This document shows positions 50,628 through 59,932 of a stretch of 64,000 bases of DNA, one piece after another; the first letter of the stretch is position 1; each line of letters begins with the position of its first letter. Source of the stretch: Cloeon dipterum (lineage: Eukaryota > Arthropoda > Insecta > Ephemeroptera > Baetidae); the NCBI RefSeq assembly GCF_949628265.1, contig NC_088789.1, positions 4,208,886-4,272,885 of the forward strand. The letters run 5' to 3'. The position numbers and the translations under genes were made by a program. The notes beneath the pieces were generated by a model. It did not search any database, was not told where the DNA came from, and was given only the letters and a program-made list of their open reading frames with translations.

Positions 50628-53600
50628 ATGTTCACACCCAGCGCCAAGGACCTGTGGAAGACCTACAACGTAAGTAATCTCAGTACTGACACAGCGTCCC
50701 GCCTTAACACACTCACTCACACACACACTCGGTGCCTGTCTGGTTCCTCAGCAGTTCCCACAGCCGACTCCGTTACTGACGCGGATCAAGCAGGACTGCT
50801 ATGAATACCCCGAGTGCTCGCAGCAGGACTTCTTCGCGCACCAACCCGGCGAGAACAACAACCTCCATGCAGCAGGGCCGCCCGACTCGGTGGCGGCTCG
50901 CCGCGAAGCCAACCGGCTGCAGCAGAGGCGCCGCTTAGCAAACGAGTCGCCCGAGAAGCGAGCCGCGAGACTGGAGGCCCAACGCATCCAGCAGCACCTG
51001 CGGCTGGCCAGCGAGAGCCCTGAGCAGCGGGCGTCCCGCCTGCAGGCGCTGCGGGAACGCCAGCGCTACCGCCTGGCGCACGAGACCCCCGATCAGCGGG
51101 CGTCGCGTCTCACCGCCCTCCGGGAGCGACAGCGCATCCGGCTGGCCTCAGAGACGCCGGACCAGCGGGCCAAGCGCCTCGAGGCCCTCAGGTCTGCTCG
51201 CCCCCATTGCCCCCACCTCTTGCTGGGCAGCAAATTTGGTCAGAGGGTGGTTCCGGAGGGTTGCCAGGGTGATTTTCGCCTGTCATGGAACACAGGGGTG
51301 GTTTGCTCCATTTAGATCGGGCAAAATGGTTCAAAATTGACTCCGTTTCCAGTAATGGAATTTCATTTTAAGGATTCCGTTCAAGTCATTTTAATTTTAT
51401 TATGTTAAAGGCTGTTTACGCATTGGTCACACTTCTTACTTAACTGAAATGTTTAAATTTTAAAAATTCGAGTTTAATCAATTATGTTGAATCCTCAATT
51501 AAACTCATTTTACTTTCCCAATGAAAATATGAATGACAACCTACTCTTAGGGGCCCTATTGGGTGTGATCTAAGACTGGTTCCCATTAGGGGCCTCTCAG
51601 AACAATCTCTTTGGCTTCCATCCGGCCAAAAACTCAGGTTTTGTGGTACCAAAACATTGATTCTGGCATTGGAAATTAAAAAAAAGGAGAGAAAAACACA
51701 CTTTGGCAGTTCGAAAGATTAACTAACCAAGAAGCCTGAGTTGCACTGAGTCGAGTCTCCTTATTTGTTTTATGGTCTTTTCGACTAATTGTCTGAATGT
51801 CTGCTGACCCTCAGGGAGAGGCAGCGCTTCAGGTTGGCTAATGAGACACCTGAGGAGAGAGCTAAGCGTCTTGAGGCTTTGAGGTGACTGAAATATCGAT
51901 TTGCCAGTGAAAAGTTTTGTTCTGCCTGTTTCTGGTTTCGTTAGCATCTGGGCAGCAAAGTTGTTCCCTTTGCGCAGAAAAGTTTGTTTTTCCATGTTAT
52001 TTGCCGCCAAGTCATTCGTGTTTTAATTTTCAAAATATTATTGGCTATCAGAGTTGAACTGATCCCAGTAACTGTGGATAATATTTGTCTGCTGGCCCTC
52101 AGGGACAGGCAGCGCTACCGGTTGGCCCACGAGTCGGGCCAGCAGAGGGCCGCCAGACTGGCTGGCCTCTGGGAAAGACAGAGATCAAGGCTCGCCACTG
52201 AAACCCCTGACCAGAGGGCCAAGCGTCTCGAGGCTTTGAGGTTATTATTGATTCTTTTTTCCACGGTTTTTCACTCCCTTCCAATCGGGGCTTGCACGAA
52301 ACATTTACTATGCAATTTTGCTGCCCAGGGTTTTCTAGTTAATTAAATAATTTCACATTACAAAAAGATTAAATATTTATTTCCAACGTTCGTTCAGATC
52401 CCCTGGTTTGCCTCAGGTTTCTTGAAGCAGGTTGAACTCTAGAGAAATTCAGGCCTTAAAAAGACCGCAACATTTACACAGATTACGATTTACCACACCT
52501 TTTTTTGCTTCATATTCCCGAAAACCATCAAACCTGCTTAAAGGTTCATAAATTGAAGAATTTTACACACCCTGCACTTTCCTTGCGTTAACAAGCTGTC
52601 TCTAAACGACGTATCTTTTCAGAATCCGGCAGCGGCAGAGAATCGCCAATGAGAGCGCAGAGCAACGTGCCATGCGTCTGGCCGACCTGCGGCACCGGCA
52701 GCGCATCCGCCTTGCCAACGAGTCGCCGGAGAAACGCGCCTCCCGCCTCGAGGCCCTGCGGCTTCGACAGCAGCAGCGGCTGGCAAGTGAATCGCCCGAG
52801 CAGCGAGCCGCGCGACTCATGGCGGCCCGGATCCGCCAGCAGCAGCGGCTCGCCAACGAGTCCAAGGAGGAGCGGGCGGCCAGGTTTGCGGGCATCAAAC
52901 GCCGCCGCAGGATGAGCTGCAGCACGCAAAGTTCGGCTTGTCCCTCGCTCTCGGTGTACGTGCCGCGCAAGCCGTTGCCCCCGCTGCTGCGTTCGCCACC
53001 CCCTGCGCCACCGCCCACGCCATTTCACACGCCGCCCTCGCCAAACCACGCAGCTAAGCAAGCGTTTAGAAGAACAGGTTAGTCTTTAACCTCAGCCTAA
53101 TTTTCTAGCATAACAAAGTGGTGGGTCATATTTATTTGTATTGGTATAAATTCTATGATGCAATTTGATAAATTTTCACTCACGGTGAGGCAGAAAATAT
53201 GATTGAAATAATTAAATTATTTTCCCGGTGAAGAGCTGTTATTAACAAGCTTTTTTTTTGTTTTTCCTGATTTGCTCTCTAGCCTCTACCCCTCCCTCTC
53301 ACGCCTACCTCACTCACGCAAACTAATCTACGTTGTACCTTTTGGCTCCGCTTCTGACTCAACTGCTCGCTCATCAAGGATAAAATTGCAAGTAGTATTA
53401 AGATGATTACAGGGATTTGTAGACGACAAGGAAAAGTGAATTAATGTAATAAAATGTACCCCATAGTATTTAAAATAAATGTTACCATCTTTTACATTCT
53501 ATGTAAACTAAAAATATTTGGAGCAGAGCCTGCTGTACTGCCAAAAGACCCATAAAAGTTAAATTAAATGTTAAATTTGGTAACCAAACGTTATTAAGTA

Positions 53601-54679
53601 CATTCACAACTAATTAGGTGAAACAGGAGCAGAAGTTATTCTCATTTTATGGATCCTCTTGATCATACTGATAAATTCATAGCTTGATTCAAAACTATGG
53701 CCTCTAACTCAAAGTATGAACCAATTTATCTTATATTTTTATCCAAGCGTAGATGAAGAAGTCTTCTACAAATCCCCATGATTTTCTATTCCTAAATAAG
53801 AAATAGTTATGCAACGTGTTTTGCGTGTCCAACTCAAGTTGTTAAACAAGTATCCTCTCTAACTTGCTTTGAGCGTGCAACTACTGAGAGTTAATCCCAC
53901 GTGGTATTGCAACAGAGTTTAGAATGACCTTTAAGTGAACATGACGTGTTCATGGACAGTTAAAAGGACAAGAGGACTTCTCAACATCTCGCGACACTCG
54001 ATATGAGCACATTTTCAATTCTTAGGAGCAAATTATTTTTGGTTTCAATTAAACCCTGAATTTTTGAAATTTCTTTACCAAATATGCCGCTCCTCCTGTA
54101 GAAATAAATGAAAATAAAAACTTCAGTTCTTTGTGCGCAATAGAGCTGTGAAAGATTTACCTAGCATTTAAAAGCAAAATTGTTCACGTTTGAACAACTC
54201 TGGTCTTTTAATTGGGCCAGAGATTCTTAAGAAATTGTATTTTGGTGACTGATGACTCACTGTTGTGACTTCTTCCTCCTTGAATCTCCTTATTATTTAT
54301 TACAAAAAAAAAAAAAAAAATCAATATCACTCATTTTAACCATTAAATTTTTCCAGTTAATGTCGAAGGAAGTGACTACTGGTGGGAGAGCCACTTTTTG
54401 GTGCCGCAACAGCCCCCAGCGCAGCAACAGCAGCCAGCATTCCCGTGGGACTATGTTTGTGATTCCGTGTTTGCTCCTTACGTGAGACGCCATCCAATCG
54501 CGCCCCCGCTTCCGACGCCTCCTCCGCCGCCCCACAGCCCTTTCCAGCAGCATCCGCAGCAGCAACAGCAGCAGCACCCGCCTCCTCAGCAGCAGCCTCC
54601 GCCACCACCACAACAGCAGCCACCACCGCAGCAGCAGCAGCAACCCCTGGAGACACAGCCCAAGATGGAAAATCCATGA
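50628..54679 (+). CDS. STPR-repeat protein (FMBP-1-like) with eleven 23-residue repeats and Gln/Pro-rich tail
   Basis: Exons: 50628-50669, 50752-51191, 51815-51883, 52103-52240, 52623-53077, 54357-54679; 488 residues in frame. After a short N-terminus (MFTPSAKDLWKTYN, then a Gln/Asn-containing stretch), residues 69-321 are eleven tandem 23-mers of the form RERQRxRLAxETPDQRAxRL. This is the score-and-three peptide repeat (STPR) of Bombyx mori fibroin-modulator-binding protein 1, a DNA-binding module also found once in human ZNF821. The array is followed by KRRRRM, a Pro-rich linker and a C-terminal run of Gln and Pro coded by CAG and CCN repeats. By family it should be a nuclear DNA-binding protein; its targets are unknown. 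FMBP-1 has four repeats, so eleven is unusual. No C2H2 finger was seen. The ATG is the first in-frame one before a GTAAGT donor; an additional 5' exon is possible. The exon 2 acceptor is a CAGCAG tandem. Confidence 0.85.
50914..52896 (+). repeat. STPR-coding repeat array, split 4-1-2-4 over four exons
   Basis: Eleven 69 bp units: four in exon 2, exactly one in exon 3 (69 nt), two in exon 4 (138 nt) and four at the start of exon 5. Every junction between these exons falls at the same place in the repeat, in the Arg codon split AG|N, so exons 3 and 4 are symmetric phase 2 cassettes that can be skipped or duplicated without shifting the frame. The least typical unit is the first of exon 4 (HESGQQRA in place of xETPDQRA). 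Confidence 0.88.
53078..54356 (+). other. Last intron of the STPR gene
   Basis: A 1.28 kb AT-rich intron with donor ACAG|GTTAGT and acceptor TTTTTCCAG. An A-run of about 17 bases occurs near 54303-54320. No exon is seen. Confidence 0.8.
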
Positions 54680-55080
54680 TCGGTGATGGCATCGCGCGGA
54701 GCACCCCGATTGGAGAGTGAATGGAAGGAAACAATAATGTCTCTAGTCAAGCGCGGAATATAAAGTAACCGAAAAATTTGTTGTTTACACATTAATACAT
54801 TAGGGAATCTCGCAAAAAGTTACAATGTGCTTACCATCTGGACTGTATTCGAAGGGAAAATGCCATTAACTATTATTATTATTACACAATTATACACGGT
54901 TATGATTATATAATAACCAAGTTACTAACTAATGATAATGAGAATGTAAAGAGTACTAAACATAATGGTTTATGTCGTTAGATAAGGTGATGTGATCACT
55001 CAAATGGCCATCATATCAATATGTCTTGTATTTTATAGAAATAATAATGTCATAGACAGTATAAAAATCAACTCTTCACT

Positions 55081-55086
55081 TTTATT
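55081..55086 (-). terminator. Polyadenylation signal of FLCN
   Basis: TTTATT on the plus strand reads AATAAA on the minus strand, about 12 nt after the FLCN stop codon. This would give a very short 3' UTR. Confidence 0.55.
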
Positions 55087-55097
55087 TACTTCTGTTC

Positions 55098-57325
55098 CTA
55101 ATTTGACAATGAATTAACTGAGTGGATGACGCCCCAGTGTCGAATCAGCTGCCAGTCTTGAGCCTGAGCTCCGAAGGTTGTCATTAGGGGTGTTAAGTCA
55201 CTGGCAGATTTGCCAGTTTGCAGCATTTTCATCACTGTTCTTGAAATGCTAAAAATCAAACGGTCAATTTTAAATTTTTTTAAATAATTCTCCAATCTTA
55301 CTTAAGCCATTCTTCTTTAAGTGCCACAAAATGGCAATGAAGTGCCATTGGCGTCAGGAAGTCATTCTGAAGCGCTTTATCCATTTTTGTCAAAAGAGTT
55401 GGCCCTGTAGAAAGGATTAGGAAAACAAAATGATCAGTGAAAATTTTCACTCACATCTTGCAGGTGGTTTTGGAGCTTTGACGCTGAACTTAAGACTCTG
55501 CCCGTTTGATTTCACATTTTGATCGCCTTTTGTAATTTCAATCAACACAGCACTAGAAGGCAGAGGAGATGGCAATCGCACAGAACTTGACACTCCAAGA
55601 AGAGTGCATGAGGATGAGGAAAAGTAGGTTGAACTCCAGAATTCAGGCTGGAATAATGCTCGCGTGACAATGCACTGGAAATCGTCGAATTTTCGAAAAC
55701 GAATTTTCATTCAGTCAAAGTTTAATTAACTTTAAATCTTAGCATTACCTTGAAGCATTGAATCACAGCGTGGGCCAAGGATGGCCAGTCGCATTGGATG
55801 ATCAGCTGATGTCCAACAAGCAGAAAATTAGCAGCTAGCAAAAACTGGTTCCTACCCATCAGCAAGTACAATTCTGAGATTCCTCCTGGTATGGTCGGTC
55901 CTGGAAGCTGGATTTTAAGGCACATCTTCAGGCTCAAATCAATGAGTGCTACCAATGATAGGATAAGTGGATGAACCACTCGCTTCCAGCTCTTGAACAC
56001 CCCTGTGCTCAGCAGATTCTGAGTTGACAGTGATGCTGGCAGAGGTGGGCACTAGGACGAATCCTTCTTCGGTTTCGACTCCTGCGCCAAAGTGCCCGAC
56101 GTCGCGCAGAAAAGGAGGCAAAATCAGCTTTTCCTGAAGCCTGCTGGCACCGGCCTTCAAAAGCCAAACAAACCAGCAGTGTAAACTGCACACCAGTGAT
56201 ATTAATTTAAAACTCAAGCAGCACAGACAATTGGATTATTTACTGATAAAACACTTGAGGTTCGCCAGTCAGCTCAGCCAGTGATCTTGCAGTCTTATTA
56301 CTGCACTTTGTCTCTTCCAATTTAGAGCCGGCATTCAATCGCATGGCTCTCTGTGGACAAGCTTCCTGCTCCTTCTCATGCACCTGATACAGTTTAATGT
56401 AACAATTTCACTATATGGCGAAGTTTCAAGCAATCACCTTCCAAGCTAAATTTTGTAATTCAGTTATGATTGTCTGCAAGTGTTTCACAAGAAATGGCCA
56501 TGATTGCAAGAGCATAAGTGCGTCCACTGCCAACACACAAATACTGAAATTTCTCTGGAAGCCTCTGCCTTGTGCATCTTTAACACTGAAGGCCATGGAC
56601 AGCACATGCCCTCTGTCACAGTCACCAAAGAAAATTGGTTTTTCTGGCTCATCTTTTGACACCTGAAATGTCCAGCATAATTATTGACTACCGTTTTTAG
56701 TTAAAACGCATCACCTTTGATGTCTCACAGCTCAAGGACCGAAGGCACGCTTGATTGGCCAAACTACACACACTAGGTACAATTGAGTTTTGGCCACTCA
56801 GATAGCTGGTTCTGTTTTCATGGTCGCTACTTAGGTAGCCAGAAATTTTAGCATCCAATGATCTGCATGCCTTAAGTAAAAAATTTAATTATTACACATT
56901 ATATCAAATTCGTATTAAAAATGGCAGTTTAAATTTCAAAACACGCATTTTAAGGACAAAATTATAGTGACTATCTATTTCATTACCTCGCAAGAAGGGA
57001 CAACTCCTGGGCTAGTTCTCAATAGCTCTAAATTTCCATAGAATTTCCGCACTTTTGCATTTTCTCCTTGCTAATATGAAAATATGATTAGATTTTTAAC
57101 ATTGTTATGAAATTTAATTTCTTTTAAACTATCAGTTTTTTCAATGGGTTCGTTGGAAAATTCAGTTTATATGTGTAATTATTTTTCTCAAGAAAAAAAT
57201 ATTGTGGAAATGACCTGCAATGTTTCAGGATCAAAAGGGGCTGACGAGTGGAAGGTTTGCGTGCAGAACAAAACCTTTGGCCCGTGGACCTCACAAAAAT
57301 GGTTAATTGTGATGACAGCATTCAT
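55098..57325 (-). CDS. FLCN: Folliculin
   Basis: Exons in transcript order: 57325-57215, 57064-56987, 56870-56715, 56662-56438, 56383-56244, 56185-56101, 56018-55749, 55674-55455, 55404-55302, 55248-55098; 512 residues. Folliculin is a longin-DENN protein that, with FNIP, acts as GAP for RagC/D at lysosomes and so controls TFE/MITF-family factors. Landmarks: the start MNAVITINHFCEVHGPKVLF; CRSLDAKISGYLS and NQACLRSLSCE; PIFFGD followed by RGFQR (residues 148-152), the segment holding the vertebrate catalytic Arg; SWPFL; WLLKAGASRL; VFKSW at the start of the C-terminal half; and the DENN-side PTLLTKMDKAL and LKEEWL. The least certain point is the 82 nt intron 56019-56100 in the variable linker: the donor is weak (GAC|GTCGGG), and one 61 nt alternative also keeps phase. 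The exon 2 acceptor is the second of two close AGs (TTAGCAAG), needed for frame. Confidence 0.93.
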
Positions 57326-57819
57326 TTCAAGCACCTCATTTCTTGTCTGAAATTGTGCGTCTAACACAGCTACAACTGGCTACAACTACAGCTGGTGACC
57401 AAGGTCCCGTGATAGTGTTGTGATCAACAAAACAAAATCCTCTGATCACCTCTGATTCGCTGAATGGATGATAGCATCACAGCTATTGGTTCCGTCCGAG
57501 AAGTAGGCTTGGCAAGCTCCACAACATACGCGCATGACGTCACCGACCCAGCCAGGTTTGTGTTGTGTTGCTTGTGTTTTGGAGGTTTCGGAAAAGAAAG
57601 CCAAGTAGCGCGTGTTCGTGCTTATGCCGCAACTTTCGTCCGAGATTTGTCTTATTCCTGTGCAGAAAAAAACGGATTTATCATTGCTACTTGCTCCTTC
57701 TGCTAATTCAGCAGGATAATTTCCATTTTGGAAAGGTTTCCTTGAAGAAAGAGGTTTGAAGACAGAGTTGAAATCAATCAAATTGAGAATAAGCTATAGC
57801 TGATTCCTTTCGCTTTCAG
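57326..57819. promoter_or_regulatory. Shared divergent promoter of FLCN and SAP30, with CRE
   Basis: Fewer than 500 bp separate the FLCN start codon (minus) from the SAP30 start codon (plus). The interval contains a perfect palindromic cAMP-response element TGACGTCA at 57535-57542, near its centre, in a CpG-richer patch. A CTTTCAG acceptor ending at 57819 shows that SAP30 has an upstream, probably untranslated, exon here; its donor was not fixed. No TATA box stands out. Confidence 0.6.
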
Positions 57820-57822
57820 GGC

Positions 57823-58457
57823 ATGAACAACGGCTGCAGTACTGGGGAGGAGGACTCTCGAGGGCCTTCAAATCAGTTTTGCTGCCTGATCGACGAGGGA
57901 GAACGATGCAATAAGGTGGCCGGAAACGCTTCCTACAGCAAGCGAATCCAGAAAATAGTAGCCCAGAGACGGTTAAGGCTACACATTGACGACACTGTGA
58001 GTAATTTTCGTAAAATTAATAAATCAAATGGTTAATTTTGTTTTTACTTTTTCGCAGGCCCGGCACAATTATATTTGTGAATTCCACAAAACGATGATCC
58101 AGTGTGCGAGAACAAAGCGGCGGCGCAAAGACTCTGAAGAAGATTCAAATGGAACCGACTCTGAAGTACCTGAAGTTGACCTGTCCCAATTGCAGGTTAA
58201 CACTCTCCGCAGATATAAGCGTCACTTCAAACTGCAGTCCAGACCGGCCCCGAGCAAATCGCAGCTCGCAGAAGTAAGTAGAATGGAAATCAGTTGAACA
58301 TTATTTCATCTTTACGCTTCTTTTACAGATCCTAATGAATCACTTCAAGTCCATTTCGGTACCGGAAAAAGAGGTCACTACGTTTTTCATTTACACAGTT
58401 AAATCTAATGGAAACAAACTCGACCAAAAGAACGGACTCTCATCTGAACCTGTGTGA
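57823..58457 (+). CDS. SAP30: SAP30, Sin3 histone deacetylase complex subunit
   Basis: Exons: 57823-57996, 58058-58273, 58329-58457; 172 residues, introns 61 and 55 nt. SAP30 bridges the Sin3 scaffold to HDAC and DNA-binding partners in a nuclear co-repressor. The atypical zinc finger is complete: Cys-Cys at 20-21 and Cys29 ([10 protein letters not shown]), then [11 protein letters not shown], with Cys65 and His68 (ICEFHK). A basic nuclear-localisation-like run (KRRRK, 78-82) and an acidic patch follow. Then comes the Sin3-binding region, with the near-invariant [20 protein letters not shown], and NHFKSI...[10 protein letters not shown] at the end. The length is close to human SAP30L. The ATG lies three bases after an acceptor, so the first exon is untranslated. 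The gene is head-to-head with FLCN. Confidence 0.96.
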
Positions 58458-58863
58458 CTCGCAAAGGGAGAAAATAAGTGAACCTTAATTTTAAACGGAC
58501 TTCTTGACTTATCCTGTTGAAATATAGGCCAAATTTCATTTTGTAGCTTTACTGTGTTACTTGCATTACCGCCTGCAAAGTAAACATGCCTCACTGTTTT
58601 TATAGAAATTGTGGATGCGAAATCAGCTTTATGTTATGAATCTTTGCGCACCCTAATGCGTGCCCAGGTTTTTATAACTTGGAATCACACCCAGTGTTTG
58701 TCAACCCAGCAATTATTGTTCTTTATTTACTTTGTTGCTATTTTAATCCTATTTGACTCGTCAAAGGCAGTGCATTTGAGACCAAATTAATTTTGAAATA
58801 TTTCTGACCTTTTGCTAATGCACCACCCATGATTAAATTGATGACAAATGAATAGAAAATATG

Positions 58864-58869
58864 AATAAA
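58864..58869 (+). terminator. Polyadenylation signal of SAP30
   Basis: AATAAA about 0.4 kb downstream of the SAP30 stop, the first clear hexamer after it. Confidence 0.5.
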
Positions 58870-58979
58870 TAATATAGGAAGTAATCAAAAATTCAAAAAA
58901 GGTTTTGTTTTCATGGTAAATAAGATAGGAAAATTATTTATTTAAAGCCCCTGCTCAGCACTTCCTGTGGGTGATGAGC

Positions 58980-59234
58980 TTACTGGATCTTAATAACATC
59001 ACTGAGCGGATAACACGGGAACTGAGTAGCAGCAAAGGAGCTTGGGCTCATCTTTTCGCCTTCCCGTACTGAGGTCATTTTTTGAAACGCCAGAAATTTG
59101 TCCTTAAAGCCGATGGAACGATGCGGAAACCAGCAAAACGTGGTGAATCGGCGCCGGTGCATCTCCCAGTCCGTTGAGCTATTTAACCATTTCAAGTCAC
59201 TCAAATATAACCACCTTTCTGCAATCCCTGTCAT
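58980..59234 (-). CDS. Unrecognised short ORF, 84 codons, with its own 3' signal
   Basis: An ATG-started frame with a GC-richer, protein-like composition than its flanks. It has three Trp in WLYLSDLKWLNSSTDWEM, the basic-aromatic RRRFTTFCWFPHR, and a soluble-looking C-terminus ending SDVIKIQ. On the same strand an AATAAA lies 38 nt after the stop (plus-strand TTTATT at 58937-58942). I do not recognise the protein. It may be the last exon or surviving 3' part of a gene, a retrocopy fragment, or chance. The start could instead be a splice acceptor (GGGATTGCAG just inside the ORF). Its upstream side runs within 51 bp of the 101 bp inverted repeat, so any upstream exon would have to cross that element. 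Confidence 0.3.
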   Translation of the reverse strand: MTGIAERWLYLSDLKWLNSSTDWEMHRRRFTTFCWFPHRSIGFKDKFLAFQKMTSVREGEKMSPSSFAATQFPCYPLSDVIKIQ

Positions 59235-59284
59235 TAGGCAGCCAGTATTAGATCCCCTTACAGCTCAAATATCTCCTAGTTGCT

Positions 59285-59498
59285 TTTACTCTCCTTAGAA
59301 TGCCTGAACAATGTGGGCCAATTCGTGGGTTATTACTATTCATTTGATGATCGCAAATTAAGATGAGCCAGTGGAGTGGCCAAAATGTAGGCTTTGGTTT
59401 TGGCCACTCCACTGGCTCATCTTAATTTGCGATCATCAAATGAATAGTAATAACCCACGAATTGGCCCACATTGTTCAGGCATTCTAAGGAGAGTAAA
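59285..59498. repeat. Perfect inverted repeat, 101 bp arms, 12 nt spacer
   Basis: The left arm 59285-59385 is the exact reverse complement of the right arm 59398-59498, with spacer 59386-59397 (TGTAGGCTTTGG). Identity stops abruptly on both outer sides, and I see no target-site duplication or known transposon terminus. A transcript of either strand would fold into a long perfect hairpin. It lies between the converging 3' ends of SAP30 and EXOSC9. The perfect identity means a very recent event, a conserved fold-back element, or a sequencing/assembly palindrome. Confidence 0.95.
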
Positions 59499-59815
59499 GT
59501 TTACGTTACATTTTCGTAAAGCCGAAACGATAATCTTTCTTTAAATTTAAGAAAAACGGAATGTCTACTGTGCGAGAATGGTTTACTTGATTTTTCTTCA
59601 CATACATTTCACTATTAGCTAGCCATCCAAAAATAATTAGCCACACAAGAATAGAGGTATTCAGCTTACCTTTAATACAAAGATAAAACCTGATTGTGTA
59701 TTTATTTATTAATCTTAAAATAATTTATATTACGTTTCCCCTATTAAAAATTAAAATTAATGTGAAGAAAATTTTGATAGCAATGAGGACCAAGATATCA
59801 CATTGATTTAAAAAA

Positions 59816-59821
59816 TTTATT
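59816..59821 (-). terminator. Polyadenylation signal of EXOSC9
   Basis: TTTATT on the plus strand (AATAAA on the minus strand) about 112 nt beyond the EXOSC9 stop codon. Confidence 0.5.
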
Positions 59822-59932
59822 CATTCAGTACAACATAAATTAGCAGAAGTGTGATCTTTGAGCTTTGAATTACATCAACAATTGGTCTTAATTCCCTACT
59901 TAATTTAGCTTTAAATTAAACTGAAAGTTTTG

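Noticed and set aside
54293..54734. Minus-strand Leu/Arg- and Ala-rich ORFs
   Set aside because: These are the antisense of the CAG/CCN repeats coding the Gln/Pro-rich STPR protein tail.
59285..59498. MITE or other terminal-inverted-repeat transposon
   Set aside because: Arms meet almost at the centre, no target-site duplication flanks them, and the ends match no terminal repeat I know; it is kept as an unexplained palindrome instead.
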